Shown here: positions 7,964 to 17,800 of the stretch, piece by piece
Numbering within the stretch: position 1 is the stretch's first letter
Layout of the letters: every line of letters begins with the position of its first letter
NCBI RefSeq assembly: GCF_000730565.1
Contig: NZ_BBIQ01000012.1
Coordinates: 94,989 to 158,988, forward strand
Length of the DNA: 64,000 nt
Reading direction: 5' to 3'
Source of the DNA: Pseudomonas fulva NBRC 16637 = DSM 17717
Lineage (GTDB): Bacteria; Pseudomonadota; Gammaproteobacteria; Pseudomonadales; Pseudomonadaceae
Notes under the pieces: model-generated
The model's input: the letters and a program-made list of their open reading frames with translations, nothing else
Database searches by the model: none
What the model was told of the DNA's origin: nothing
Position numbers and translations under genes: made by a program

Positions 7964-8112
7964 AGAGTCAGCAGATCCGGAGGTTGTAAGAGAAAGCAGC
8001 CATTTTGCGGTTTCCGGGCGGGGAAGTCCAACGTGGGGCCGTATGATCATTGCGGCGGAGAAGGTTGCGCCGTGGCCGACCTCATCCTCTACCACGCATG
8101 ACGCGGCTCCCC

Positions 8113-8922
8113 CTACTCGACTTCAAACAACCCATTCCTGAGCGGGCCCACATCCAGCCGCTCGCGGATGTCTTCATCTATGCGTGGATCATCAGGCCGG
8201 TACAGTTTCACCTGGCGGTACGCGTTGATGCGATTGATCTCTTGCCCCAGGTACTCCCACACCACTCGGGTACAGGCAGGATTGCGCCGGTCCCCGCTGG
8301 ACACGCCGGCCTTGAGGCCATTGAGGCGGGTGATACGGCTCTTGAAGCTTGGGATGAGAATGGTCTGGCTCATTTCGTTGAAGGTAAGCGATTCGTAGTC
8401 GATCAGGAACACCCGGTCCTGCAACTGGAAGGCAGCCCCCAGGTAACGACAGCGCACTTCGGCGTGCTGGTCTGTCGCGGTAGACCGCTCCTGACGCTCC
8501 TGGCGCTCGAACAGGAAGCGACCGCCCTCCTCCCACAGATGCACCAGCGACACCAGGACCGTACCCGGCACCGACATGCAGTTGGAGTACTCGAAGTAAT
8601 ACCCGCAGTAACGCGACAGGTTGCCCGCGTGATCATGCAGAGGCCGAAACAGCTCGCTGATCGGATCGCCGGTTTGCTCGACCGAAGACGGCACTCGCGC
8701 GCCGATCAAGCGTGAAAACTGATCGGCGGGCAGGTCGAGCTCGTATTCCTCCACCCCGAAGAAATCGCCAATGCGTTTGAGGTTGTAAGCCGTCGGGCGG
8801 CTTTGGCCGCTCAGGTATTTGTTGAACTGGGCGCGATTGATCGACAGTTGGCGGCAAACTTCGGAGATAGAGCGGTAGTGGCTGCAAGCCAGCTTGAGAT
8901 TGGTAGCGAAATGCTCGCTCAT
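8113..8922 (-). CDS. XRE-type helix-turn-helix transcriptional regulator
   Basis: The N-terminus (about residues 8-62) contains a Cro/CI-like helix-turn-helix: SISEVCRQLSINRAQFNKYL followed by SGQSRPTAYNLKRIGDFFGV. The remaining 200 residues form a mixed alpha/beta domain that I do not recognise, with several Cys/Tyr-rich beta strands (RYCGYYFEYSNCMSVPG) and could bind a ligand. The gene is divergent from the sodium:alanine symporter at 9101, with 178 bp between the two starts, so control of that transporter is possible but unproven. It lies about 150 bp upstream of the epimerase pair on the same strand. Confidence 0.78.
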   Translation of the reverse strand: MSEHFATNLKLACSHYRSISEVCRQLSINRAQFNKYLSGQSRPTAYNLKRIGDFFGVEEYELDLPADQFSRLIGARVPSSVEQTGDPISELFRPLHDHAGNLSRYCGYYFEYSNCMSVPGTVLVSLVHLWEEGGRFLFERQERQERSTATDQHAEVRCRYLGAAFQLQDRVFLIDYESLTFNEMSQTILIPSFKSRITRLNGLKAGVSSGDRRNPACTRVVWEYLGQEINRINAYRQVKLYRPDDPRIDEDIRERLDVGPLRNGLFEVE

Positions 8923-9100
8923 GACAAAGGCCTACGTGACGCGAATGACGCCAGTTTAGCATCAAGTCGCATCAATTAAGACCAAACCGCGAAATTGTAA
9001 CGACTCTTGTCATGGCCAACCATGCGCCCCAACGAATAGCGGTACGCCTGCCGGCCGCTGGTCTTTCCACACGAAGAATAAGAATCGAGGTCATTTTCCA

Positions 9101-10543
9101 ATGCTCGAAGTACTCAACGATTTCCTCTCGGGGAAACTGCTCATCGTGCTGATCGTGGGGCTGGGTAGCTACTTCACCCTCCGTTCCCGGTTCGTCCAGT
9201 TCCGCCACTTCGTACACATGTTCGGTGTGTTCAAGGAATCGCTGCGTGGCCAGGCAGGCCAACTGAGTTCATTCCAGGCCCTGATGCTGAGCCTGGCCGG
9301 CCGCGTGGGCGCCGGTACCATTGCAGGTGTCGGCATCGCCGTGACGCTGGGCGGCCCAGGTGCCGTGTTCTGGATGTGGGTCACCGCGCTGGTGGGCATG
9401 TCGAGCAGCTTCTTCGAATGTACCCTGGCCCAGGTGTACAAGCGCGCCGACGGCGACGGCCTGTACCGTGGCGGCCCGGCCTACTACATTCAGCATGGCC
9501 TGAAGTACAAGGGCATGGCGATCGTCTTCTCGATTCTGCTGCTGGTCACCTATGGCTTCGCTTTCATCGGCCTGCAGTCGTACACCGTGACCCACTCGCT
9601 GCAAAACGCCTTCCACTTCGACCCGCGCCACACCGGCATCGTGCTGGCAGTGCTGTTGGCCATCACCTTCATTGGTGGCATCAAGCGCATCGCGGCGGTG
9701 TCCGACCTGCTCGTACCGATCAAGACCCTGGCCTACATCGGCGTGACCCTGTACGTGATCGGTACCCAGATCGAACACGTGCCGGCCATGCTCGAAACCA
9801 TCTTCAAGAGCGCTTTCGGTCTTGACCCGGCGTTTGGCGGCCTGCTGGGCAGCGCCATCGTCATGGGCGTGAAGCGTGGCGTATTCGCCAACGAAGCCGG
9901 CCTTGGCAGCGCACCGAACGTGGCCGCCGTCGCAGCCGTGAAGCACCCAGGTGCCCAGGGTGTGGTACAGGCGTTCAGCGTGTTCCTCGATACGTTCGTG
10001 ATCTGCACCTGCACCGCGCTGCTGATCCTGCTGTCGGGCTTCTACACCCCTGGCTTCGAGGGCGATGGCATTGTCCTGACCCAGAACTCGCTGGCTGCCG
10101 TGGTAGGCGACTGGGGCCGTATCTTCGTCAGCGTGGCCCTGTCGCTGTTCGTGTTCACCTGCATCCTCTACAACTACTACCTGGGTGAGAACAGCCTGCA
10201 GTTCCTCACCCGTAACCGGGCAGTATTGATGGGCTTCCGTGCCTTGGTGCTGGCGCTGGTCGTGTGGGGCTCCATGCAGGACCTGACCACCGTGTTCGCC
10301 TTCGCTGACATCACCATGACGTGCCTGGCCTTCGTCAACCTGATGGCCTTGGCCCTGCTGTTCAAGGTCGGCCTGCGTGTGATGCGCGACTACGATGACC
10401 AGCGCAAGGCTGGCATCAAGCAGCCTGTGTTCGATTCGGCCAAGTTCGCCGACCTGGACCTGGACCGCACTGCATGGCCTGCCAACCCGCAGGTGGAAAC
10501 AGCCGCTGACAAAGCTGTCGGCCAGGCTCAGCCGCTGCGCTGA
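9101..10543 (+). CDS. sodium:alanine symporter family (AGCS) amino acid carrier
   Basis: The 480-residue protein has about ten to eleven transmembrane helices and AGCS family motifs: SSFQALMLSLAGRVGAGTIAG in two shorter blocks, GGPGAVFWMWVTALVG, the YRGGPAYYI segment and NEAGLGSAPN. These proteins import alanine or glycine with sodium across the inner membrane. The canonical GTGNIAGVA is GAGTIAGVG here, a variant in the substrate/ion site. GAGG lies upstream of the ATG at 9101. The divergent XRE-type gene may control it. Confidence 0.9.
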   Translation: MLEVLNDFLSGKLLIVLIVGLGSYFTLRSRFVQFRHFVHMFGVFKESLRGQAGQLSSFQALMLSLAGRVGAGTIAGVGIAVTLGGPGAVFWMWVTALVGMSSSFFECTLAQVYKRADGDGLYRGGPAYYIQHGLKYKGMAIVFSILLLVTYGFAFIGLQSYTVTHSLQNAFHFDPRHTGIVLAVLLAITFIGGIKRIAAVSDLLVPIKTLAYIGVTLYVIGTQIEHVPAMLETIFKSAFGLDPAFGGLLGSAIVMGVKRGVFANEAGLGSAPNVAAVAAVKHPGAQGVVQAFSVFLDTFVICTCTALLILLSGFYTPGFEGDGIVLTQNSLAAVVGDWGRIFVSVALSLFVFTCILYNYYLGENSLQFLTRNRAVLMGFRALVLALVVWGSMQDLTTVFAFADITMTCLAFVNLMALALLFKVGLRVMRDYDDQRKAGIKQPVFDSAKFADLDLDRTAWPANPQVETAADKAVGQAQPLR

Positions 10544-10599
10544 TAGGCTGACATCGCCAGCCGCCCCAGCGAGGGTTGTGCCAGTCGGTTGAGTCACCA

Positions 10600-10618
10600 G
10601 GGGCCGCATTGCGGCCCC
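10600..10618 (+). terminator. possible terminator hairpin after the symporter gene
   Basis: GGGGCCGC (10600-10607) and GCGGCCCC (10611-10618) form an 8-bp stem with loop ATT, but no T-run follows, so efficiency is uncertain. Confidence 0.45.
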
Positions 10619-10677
10619 ACTAGCCTTCCCTGCAAAGCGCGGCTCTTCTTTCCCGTTCATCGCTACGGACGCTTTCC

Positions 10678-11664
10678 ATGCGCGCAGTAAAGAACCTCCT
10701 CGTGCTCTACACCGGTGGCACCATCGGCATGCTCGAAACGCCGGAAGGCCTGGCCCCATCCGGCGGCTTCGAGTCCCGCATGCGCGATCACTTCGCCATG
10801 ATGGCAGACGCCCCCGAAGTCACCTGGACACTCCAGGAACTGGACCCACTGCTCGACAGTGCCAACATGCAGCAGCACAACTGGCTGGCGATGCGTGATG
10901 CGATCGTCGATGCCGTGCGTGTCCGTGGCCATGATGCGGTACTGGTGCTGCATGGCACCGACACCCTGGCCTACAGTGCAGCGGCACTGTCGTTCCTGTT
11001 GCTGGGGCTGCCGGTTCCCATCCTGCTGACCGGCTCGATGCTGCCGGCAGGGGCACCTGGCAGCGACGCCTGGGACAACCTGTGCGGCGCACTGCGCCAG
11101 TTCGATCATCCCCTCGAAGCGGGTGTGCAACTGTACTTCGCGGGCAAGCTGCTGCACGGTTGCCGCGCCTCGAAGCTGCGCAGCGAAGCGTTCGATGCCT
11201 TTGCGGCCTTGCCGCGCCATCGCCAGAGTGAGCACGTAGCCCCCTTGCCGGCGCACTTGGGTTACCAGCAGCCCCGTCAGCGCGTGAACCTTGCGGTAGT
11301 GCCGGTGTTCCCTGGCTTGCAGGCAGGTCATCTGGAAGCCTTGCTCGGCAGCGGCGTGCAGGGCTTGTTGCTGGAATGCTATGGCAGCGGCACTGGGCCG
11401 TCAGATGATCAGGCGCTGCTCGACACCTTGCGTGCTGCACGCCAGCGTGGCGTCATGTTGGTGGCCATTTCCCAGTGCCCGGAAGGCGACGTGGTGTTCG
11501 ATACCTATGCCGCCGGTAGCCGCCTGCGGGCAGCAGGCCTGGTCAGCGGGGGCGGCATGACGCGGGAGGCGGCCCTTGGCAAGATGTTCGCGCTACTGGG
11601 TGCCGGGCTGGACGTGAAAGAGGCCGAGCACTGGTTTGCCCTGGACTTGTGCGGCGAACGCTAG
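10678..11664 (+). CDS. ansA: L-asparaginase (type I-like)
   Basis: The 328-residue enzyme shows the two asparaginase signatures: YTGGTIGM with nucleophile Thr12/Thr15 region near the N-terminus and HGTDTLAYSA with Thr94-Asp95. It has no signal peptide, as in cytoplasmic type I enzymes, which hydrolyse asparagine to aspartate and ammonia. The neighbouring symporter suggests an amino-acid catabolic setting. The symbol is inferred from localisation and could be wrong if the protein groups with glutaminase-asparaginases. It is convergent with the selC tRNA gene, whose 3' end lies 4 bp away. Confidence 0.85.
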   Translation: MRAVKNLLVLYTGGTIGMLETPEGLAPSGGFESRMRDHFAMMADAPEVTWTLQELDPLLDSANMQQHNWLAMRDAIVDAVRVRGHDAVLVLHGTDTLAYSAAALSFLLLGLPVPILLTGSMLPAGAPGSDAWDNLCGALRQFDHPLEAGVQLYFAGKLLHGCRASKLRSEAFDAFAALPRHRQSEHVAPLPAHLGYQQPRQRVNLAVVPVFPGLQAGHLEALLGSGVQGLLLECYGSGTGPSDDQALLDTLRAARQRGVMLVAISQCPEGDVVFDTYAAGSRLRAAGLVSGGGMTREAALGKMFALLGAGLDVKEAEHWFALDLCGER

Positions 11665-11667
11665 AAG

Positions 11668-11763
11668 TGGCGGAAGGCAGCGGGAGTCGAACCTGCCCGG
11701 GAACGGATGCCGTCCCCAACCGGGTTTGAAGCCCGGCCGCGCCACCGGGCGCGATTGCCTTCC
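11668..11763 (-). tRNA. selC: tRNA-Sec (anticodon UCA)
   Basis: The minus strand folds into a 96-nt tRNA with an 8-bp acceptor stem (GGAAGGCA-like pairing of 11672-11679 with 11756-11763), a long variable arm and anticodon TCA in the loop CTTCAAA. The CCA end is encoded at 11668-11670. The long acceptor and UCA anticodon identify selenocysteine tRNA. It lies 21 bp downstream of selB on the same strand. Confidence 0.95.
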
Positions 11764-11784
11764 TTGAAATCGGTGCCTGGCCTG

Positions 11785-13692
11785 CTAGCGGGCCAGGGCA
11801 CTGTCACTGCGAATGTACCGCTGATCGCCGACCCTGCGGGTCAGACCGATGCGGTCGAAATACTCTAGAATCTGCACACTGCGCTTGCGACCGATGCCCA
11901 ACATATCGCGAAATGCAGCAACCTGCACTACCGGCGTGTCACCTATGTGATGCTGTAGCAGCTCTGCCATGCGGCGTAGGGTCGACTCTGGGTAGAACAG
12001 GTCCCGCACCACCTGATGCACCAACCCCAGTCGCGCCAGCTTGCGCAGCAGCAGGCGTACATCGGCCTCGGCGCATTTTTCCTCGCTCGCCAATGTCCTT
12101 ACCCAAGGCGGATCGTAAGCGCCAGCCTGCAACCTTGGCTGCAGGCGCGCCCAGAGCGCCTCATCCGCGGCACTGAGCTGAACCTGATGATCAGGCAAAT
12201 GCAGCCAGGGGCCGCTGCCGGCTACGGCGCCTTCGGCCAGCAACTGCTCGAGCAAACTGACGAACCCCGGCCTGTCCAGTGGCAACGCCGCGAAACGGCG
12301 CAGCCTGTCACGGTCCGGGCCCAATTGATCGGGCTCCTGCTCGTGAAAGGCCGCCAGCTGGGCCAGCACACGTTGCTTGAGCGCCTGCCACTGGCTTGCA
12401 GCGAACAACAACTGGCCTTGGCGGGTGGCGATCACGCGTACGTCGTCGGGTAACTGCCAGCTGTCACGCAGGCGATTGAACTGCCGCTCCAGGCGCTGTG
12501 GATCTAGCCCACCCGGTGCGCTGGCCAGCAAACCCGGCAAGGCCTGCTCAAGACCTGTACAGTCGCGCAGCACCTGCAACTGTTGCAGCCTTTCGACGCT
12601 GCGGCGTTGACGACTGGGGGCGAACGGGTCCAGGACCGTGCCGCCGCCCAGCGTGTACTGAGCGCGCTGATCGCGCAGCACCAGACGGTCGCCATGCACC
12701 GCTTGCAACGGCGCGTTGAGCAGCAACTGTGCGAACATGCGCTGCCCCGCCGCCAAGCTCTGCCCCTCGAGCAAAGCCACCCTGGCTGTCACGTCCTGAG
12801 TACCCAGGTGCACGTGCACTGCACTGAAGTGCTCTAAGGCACGGGCTTGGCCAGGCAGCAGGCTCAAGGTGATATCGATGCGTGTGCTAGGCGCGTGCAA
12901 CCACTGCGGCACCAGCCAATCGCCGCGGCGTATCTGGTCCACCGCCAGGCGCTCGGCGACGATGTTGAGCGCCACACGCTGCCCTGCCTCAGCCACCAGC
13001 GCGGGCTGATTCTGAGCATGCAACCCGCGCACCCTCACCGGTTTGCCAGCCTTGCCCAGCAGCAACGTGTCGCCAGCAGTCACCCGCCCCGCAAGCGCCG
13101 TGCCGGTCACCACTACCCCCGCGCCCGTAACGGCGAACGCCCGGTCCACGGCAAGACGAAAGCCTCCGGCCACACTGCGACGGCGGGCATGGGGCGCTGC
13201 CGCCAGCAGGGCCTGGCGCAAGGCGTCGATGCCGGTACCAACGGTACTGGATACGGGAAAGTGCAGCGCATCGGCATACGGGCCAGGCGCCAGCAGTTGG
13301 CTGACTTGCTGCTTCACCGCTTCCACGCGTGCGGGCTCGACCCGGTCGCACTTGCTGATGGCCACCAGCGCCTGGGGAATGCCCAACAGTTCGATGATCG
13401 CCAGGTGCTCGCGGGTCTGCGGCATGACGCCATCGTCTGCCGCCACCACCAGCAATACCAGGTCGATGCCGTGGGCACCGGCCAGCATGTTGTGGACAAA
13501 CCGCTCGTGGCCCGGCACGTCGATGAAGCCAGTCAGTGGCGCCTCCTCGGCCAGCGACGCGTAGCGATAACCCAGGTCGATGGTCATGCCGCGGGCCTGT
13601 TCCTCCTGACGCTGGTCCCCGGCTTGGCCGGTGAGCGCCTGCAGCAGCGCCGTCTTGCCGTGATCGATGTGCCCGGCGGTACCGACGATCAC
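11785..13692 (-). CDS. selB: selenocysteine-specific translation elongation factor SelB
   Basis: The 635-residue protein has an EF-Tu-like GTPase ([26 protein letters not shown]), beta-barrel domains II-III and a C-terminal set of winged helices (about 380-635) that bind the SECIS hairpin. It delivers Sec-tRNA-Sec to the ribosome at in-frame UGA codons. I choose the GTG at 13690-13692 as start: it gives MIVGTAGH as in other SelB proteins and overlaps the selA stop (TGA), whereas an ATG at 13734 would lie inside selA. The gene is coupled to selA and acts on fdoG in the same cluster. Confidence 0.94.
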   Translation of the reverse strand: MIVGTAGHIDHGKTALLQALTGQAGDQRQEEQARGMTIDLGYRYASLAEEAPLTGFIDVPGHERFVHNMLAGAHGIDLVLLVVAADDGVMPQTREHLAIIELLGIPQALVAISKCDRVEPARVEAVKQQVSQLLAPGPYADALHFPVSSTVGTGIDALRQALLAAAPHARRRSVAGGFRLAVDRAFAVTGAGVVVTGTALAGRVTAGDTLLLGKAGKPVRVRGLHAQNQPALVAEAGQRVALNIVAERLAVDQIRRGDWLVPQWLHAPSTRIDITLSLLPGQARALEHFSAVHVHLGTQDVTARVALLEGQSLAAGQRMFAQLLLNAPLQAVHGDRLVLRDQRAQYTLGGGTVLDPFAPSRQRRSVERLQQLQVLRDCTGLEQALPGLLASAPGGLDPQRLERQFNRLRDSWQLPDDVRVIATRQGQLLFAASQWQALKQRVLAQLAAFHEQEPDQLGPDRDRLRRFAALPLDRPGFVSLLEQLLAEGAVAGSGPWLHLPDHQVQLSAADEALWARLQPRLQAGAYDPPWVRTLASEEKCAEADVRLLLRKLARLGLVHQVVRDLFYPESTLRRMAELLQHHIGDTPVVQVAAFRDMLGIGRKRSVQILEYFDRIGLTRRVGDQRYIRSDSALAR

Positions 13693-15116
13693 TGCAAGGC
13701 CCCCAACTGCAGGCTTGGCAGCTGCGCCAGCCATTGGGGTTCATCGTCCAGCTGGCGCAAGTCCAGCCACAACGCATCGTCGTCGATGCGCCCAAGCACA
13801 GGCACCGGTAATTCACGCAGCGCTCGCTCCAAAGCATGCAAGCTGCGCCCGCGCAGCCGCTTGGACACCTGTGGACGCAGGCACAAGGCGGCGCTGGGCA
13901 AGCGGGCGACAGGCTGGCTGCCGCTGCCGATCATGCCCAGCGTCGGCTCTACGCTGACGCGCCACTGCTCGCCCAGGCAGGCTTGCATCGCGGGCGCCAC
14001 GCGCAGGGCCTGGGTGTGAATCTCCGCCTGGGCACGCGTGAGCAGGCGCAGGCTGGGCAGGCGCTCGGCCAGGCGATCAGGGTTGCGGTACAGCGCCAAT
14101 ACGGCCTCCAGGGCGGCCAAGGTGATCTTGTCCACGCGCAGGGCGCGCTTGAGCGGGTTCTTCTTGATCCTGGCGATCAAGTCCTTACGCCCGACGATGA
14201 TCCCTGCCTGCGGACCGCCCAGCAGTTTGTCGCCACTGAAGGTGACAATGTCGGCGCCATCGCTCAGTGCCTGGCGCACCGTCGGTTCGGCGGGTAGCCC
14301 CCAGCGCGTGAGGTCCAGCAGGCTGCCACTGCCCAGGTCCTCGAGTAGCGGCAGGGTGTGCTGGCGGGCAATGCGGGCCAGCTCCGGGGTGGGTACCTGG
14401 GTGGTAAAGCCCTGGATGCTGTAATTACTGCAGTGCACGCGCATCAGCAACCCAGTGCGCGGGCTGATGGCCGCCTCGTAGTCGCGGGCGTGGGTGCGGT
14501 TGGTGGTGCCGATCTCGTGCAGCCTGACGCCGGCCCGGGCCATGATGTCGGGTATGCGGAAGGCGCCCCCGATCTCGATCAGCTCGCCACGGGAGATGAT
14601 GCCTTCCTTGCGGGCGCCCAAGCTGTTGAGCGCCAGCAACACAGCGGCTGCATTGTTGTTCACCACGGTGACGGCCTCGGCGCCTGTCAGTTCGCGTATC
14701 AACCCTTCGATCAGGTCATCGCGATCACCGCGCTTGCCCGTGCTCAAGTCGAACTCGAGGTTCAGCGGGTAGCGCGCTGCGCACTCCATGGCCTCGATGG
14801 CTTCTTCGGGCAGCAAGGCGCGGCCCAGATTGGTGTGCAACACCGTGCCGGTGAGGTTGAACACGCGGCGAACCTGGCTGCGTTGCTGGACGTCGAGGCG
14901 TTCGCCGGCGCGGCCCAGCAGTACCTCCGGCGCCACCTCGGCAGCATTCAGCTGGCCATTGCGGACAAGGTCGCGCAGATCATTCAGCAAGTGGCGCAAG
15001 GTCGACAGAACAGCTTCACGGCCGTAACGCTCGATGAGCGCAAGACAGGCGGTGTGGCGCAGGAGTGTATCGATGGAAGGCAGGCGAGGCGTGACGCTGG
15101 CTAAGCTGGAGGGCAT
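13689..15116 (-). CDS. selA: L-seryl-tRNA(Sec) selenium transferase
   Basis: The 475-residue PLP enzyme converts Ser-tRNA-Sec to Sec-tRNA-Sec using selenophosphate. Recognisable parts are [50 protein letters not shown] and the PLP-lysine motif [14 protein letters not shown]. It overlaps selB at the stop/start and begins about 155 bp after the fdhE stop. No selD (selenophosphate synthase) is present in the window, so that gene must lie elsewhere if the system works. Confidence 0.95.
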   Translation of the reverse strand: MPSSLASVTPRLPSIDTLLRHTACLALIERYGREAVLSTLRHLLNDLRDLVRNGQLNAAEVAPEVLLGRAGERLDVQQRSQVRRVFNLTGTVLHTNLGRALLPEEAIEAMECAARYPLNLEFDLSTGKRGDRDDLIEGLIRELTGAEAVTVVNNNAAAVLLALNSLGARKEGIISRGELIEIGGAFRIPDIMARAGVRLHEIGTTNRTHARDYEAAISPRTGLLMRVHCSNYSIQGFTTQVPTPELARIARQHTLPLLEDLGSGSLLDLTRWGLPAEPTVRQALSDGADIVTFSGDKLLGGPQAGIIVGRKDLIARIKKNPLKRALRVDKITLAALEAVLALYRNPDRLAERLPSLRLLTRAQAEIHTQALRVAPAMQACLGEQWRVSVEPTLGMIGSGSQPVARLPSAALCLRPQVSKRLRGRSLHALERALRELPVPVLGRIDDDALWLDLRQLDDEPQWLAQLPSLQLGALQ

Positions 15117-15271
15117 GCGGTACTACCTTGGACGGGTCCATTGTCTGCTGGCCTTGTGGCAGGCAAGCGACGGTAACGCAGGCATCCGCAGGTCCGGGAA
15201 CCTTCGAAACCCGTGTCAAGGACGCTTGCCTGGGCAAGGCAACTCGGTCTCACAGTGTAGACAATCAACCG

Positions 15272-16192
15272 CTAGCCGGGCGAGACCATCAGGTTGGGTG
15301 CCAGACGATGGTACCCCTCCTCGTCCAGGCGCATGTCCAGGGCCAGGCTGGCCAAGTCGTCGGCCAACGCTTCGGCTGCTGCGTCGTTTTCCAGGTAGTG
15401 CTGCTTGAGGTAGCTGTTGCACCCTGGGCAACACTCGGCACGCAGCGGTGCCTTGCCGGGTCCGTGACGGTCATCGTCGAGCGCGCTGTAGCGCAGGTCT
15501 TTGCTGGAGTCGCAGTACACGCACTTGACCCGCACCACGTGCCACTCACAGGCGCACAACGAACAGGCAAGGTAACGCAAGCCGTTGTGCTTGCCACGGT
15601 TGCGTACCACGCCCGCCATGGCCGGCGAGCCGCATGCCGGGCATTGGGCAAGGCTGGCAGCGGGCTTGAGTTCGGTGCTTGGCAGCGCCAGCAACCAGCT
15701 TGACCAGGCCGCCTGCAAGGCTGCGCCCACGAACGGCACCAGTGCAGGGGGCACTGCATCGTACTGGCCGCTGAGCAGGGCAATTGCCCAACCTTTGCGC
15801 TGGGTATCGTCACTGATGCGCAGCCTGTGCAGTGCATCTTGCAGGGCCCCCTGGCCCGACTCATCGATATGATCGAGCAGCGCCTGCAACCACGCCAGCC
15901 ATGCGCCTTCGCGCACAAGGCTGTCAGCAGCCAGGGGCGGCAGCCCGTGACTTATGCACAGACGCTGACGGTCCTCGGCAACAGGCAGCGCACTCGGCGG
16001 GTTATCCACAAGCTGCTGTTGGATGCGGCAAAGCCGCGCGATCAACAGCAGGTAGTCGCCCATGGCATGGCCCTGGGCCAAGCGCTCCAGGCGAGCCGCT
16101 CGCACGTCGAAGAGGTTGCCTGGTGGCAGGTGCAGAAACGGCGGCATGACGGCCGACGCTTCGATCTGCCCAGGTTCAAGTACGGTACTCAA
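15272..16192 (-). CDS. fdhE: formate dehydrogenase accessory protein FdhE
   Basis: The roughly 306-residue cytoplasmic protein carries four CxxC motifs (CPACGSP, CSLCACEW, CVYCDSS, CCPGC), the rubredoxin-like iron site of FdhE, which is needed for maturation of formate dehydrogenases. A TTG at 16190-16192, four bases after the fdoI stop and behind AAGGA, gives MSTVLEPGQIEA and a length before MPPF similar to E. coli FdhE. An in-frame ATG at 16237 would extend into fdoI by 41 bp and is the alternative start. It is the last structural gene of the fdo set. Confidence 0.88.
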   Translation of the reverse strand: MSTVLEPGQIEASAVMPPFLHLPPGNLFDVRAARLERLAQGHAMGDYLLLIARLCRIQQQLVDNPPSALPVAEDRQRLCISHGLPPLAADSLVREGAWLAWLQALLDHIDESGQGALQDALHRLRISDDTQRKGWAIALLSGQYDAVPPALVPFVGAALQAAWSSWLLALPSTELKPAASLAQCPACGSPAMAGVVRNRGKHNGLRYLACSLCACEWHVVRVKCVYCDSSKDLRYSALDDDRHGPGKAPLRAECCPGCNSYLKQHYLENDAAAEALADDLASLALDMRLDEEGYHRLAPNLMVSPG

Positions 16193-16196
16193 GCGT

Positions 16197-16853
16197 TCAT
16201 CCTTCTTTTCGTCGGTGCTCGGTCGGCGTTTTGTCACCGGTCACGTCGCGATACCACAGTTCATGGTGCTTGCGCGCCCAGGCCCGGCTGACCCAGCCAT
16301 GCAGCATGGCGCCTACCGACCCCTTGATCCAGATGCCGGCGTAGATGTGCACGATGATGCTGAGCACCAGCACGAACGCCGCGAAGGCGTGTAGCAAGGT
16401 GGCCAGGCGTATGGCGCCGATGTCGAAGTAGTGACTGAAGTAAGCACGCCAGATCACCACGCCACTGACCATCAGGATCAGCATGCACACTAGCAGCGTC
16501 CAGAACAGCAGTTTCTGGCCGGCATTGTACTTGCCGATGGCAGGCACACCGTCCTCCTGGTTGCGCATGACCCGATCGATTCTGCGCAACCACAGGCGGT
16601 CGTTGGCGGTAATGAAGTTGGCACGCCAGAAACGCACCACTAGGCCCAGGAAGAAAACGAACATCGCCACACCCAGGAACGGGTGCAGGATGCGTGTCCA
16701 TGGACCGCCGCCGAACAGATTGCTTAGCCAGAACAAGGCGGGATGAAACAGCGCCAGCCCCGACAGGCCCGCCAGAAAGAACAGGATCGCCACTACCCAG
16801 TGGTTGCTGCGCTCGTTGGCGGTGTAACGCAGGATAGGCTTGTTGTCGTTCAT
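16197..16853 (-). CDS. fdoI: formate dehydrogenase cytochrome b556 subunit
   Basis: The 218-residue protein has four transmembrane helices (about 16-37, 52-75, 112-135, 148-172) with His residues placed to ligate two b haems ([38 protein letters not shown]). It anchors the periplasmic FdoGH dimer in the inner membrane and passes electrons from formate to quinone. The start overlaps the fdoH stop by 4 bp (ATGA). Confidence 0.94.
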   Translation of the reverse strand: MNDNKPILRYTANERSNHWVVAILFFLAGLSGLALFHPALFWLSNLFGGGPWTRILHPFLGVAMFVFFLGLVVRFWRANFITANDRLWLRRIDRVMRNQEDGVPAIGKYNAGQKLLFWTLLVCMLILMVSGVVIWRAYFSHYFDIGAIRLATLLHAFAAFVLVLSIIVHIYAGIWIKGSVGAMLHGWVSRAWARKHHELWYRDVTGDKTPTEHRRKEG

Positions 16854-17800
16854 GGCCGCTGCTCCCCTTGCCCATCAGGCTTGTTCGGATCGAACACATG
16901 CACTGCCGGGTCGACTTGGTGCACGCTGGTGTCGGACGCTACAGGCTGCTCGTCCTCCTCGACACGTTGCGGCCCGACCCGTACGTAGTGGAAGAAGCCG
17001 GCCAGCACCGCCGCCCCCATGGCCAGCAAGGCCAGCGGCTTGGTGAAGCCCTTCCACAGCCCCACCAGCGGGCTGATCACCGGCTGGTCCGGGAGCCCGG
17101 CATACAGCTTAGGTGTGTCGGCATGGTGCAATACGTACATCACATGGGTGCCCCCTACCCCGTCGGGGTCATACAGCCCAGCGTTCTCGTAGCCTCGGGA
17201 CTTGAGGTCGACGATGCGTTCATCGGCATGCACCTTCATCTCGTCCTTGCTGCCGAAAACGATGGCGCCGGTCGGGCAGGTTTTAACGCAAGCTGGCTCC
17301 AGCCCTACGCTGACACGGTCGGAACACAGCGTGCACTTGTAGGCCTTGTGATCCTTCTGGGAAATGCGCGGGATATTGAACGGGCAGCCGGTGATGCAGT
17401 AGCCGCAGCCTATGCAATGGTCCTGGTTGAAGTCGACGATGCCGTTGGCGTGCTTGATGATCGCACCTGGGCTTGGACACGCCTTCAGGCAACCGGGATC
17501 TGCGCAGTGCATGCAGCCATCCTTGCGGATGAGCCACTCCAGGTTGCCGTCGTCGCGCTCGTGCTCGGTGAAGCGCATCAATGTCCAGGTTTCGGCGCTC
17601 AGGTCCTGAGGGTTGTCGTAAGTCCCGTGGTTGTGCCCAACCTCGTCACGCAACTCGTTCCATTCCGAACACGCCACCTGGCAGGCCTTGCAGCCGATGC
17701 ACTTGGTGGTGTCGATCAGCTTGGCCACCTGCTCCTGCTCGCGTACCGAAGGCGGCACTGTGGTGGTGGCCGACCGGGCGATGATGTCTTGGCTGGCCAT
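16850..17800 (-). CDS. fdoH: formate dehydrogenase iron-sulfur subunit
   Basis: The 316-residue protein has four [4Fe-4S] cluster motifs, including [35 protein letters not shown] and CTLCSDR with CVKTCP, then one transmembrane helix near residues 255-275 ([18 protein letters not shown]). It transfers electrons from the molybdenum subunit to the cytochrome b. Its start overlaps the fdoG stop by one base. Confidence 0.95.
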   Translation of the reverse strand: MASQDIIARSATTTVPPSVREQEQVAKLIDTTKCIGCKACQVACSEWNELRDEVGHNHGTYDNPQDLSAETWTLMRFTEHERDDGNLEWLIRKDGCMHCADPGCLKACPSPGAIIKHANGIVDFNQDHCIGCGYCITGCPFNIPRISQKDHKAYKCTLCSDRVSVGLEPACVKTCPTGAIVFGSKDEMKVHADERIVDLKSRGYENAGLYDPDGVGGTHVMYVLHHADTPKLYAGLPDQPVISPLVGLWKGFTKPLALLAMGAAVLAGFFHYVRVGPQRVEEDEQPVASDTSVHQVDPAVHVFDPNKPDGQGEQRP

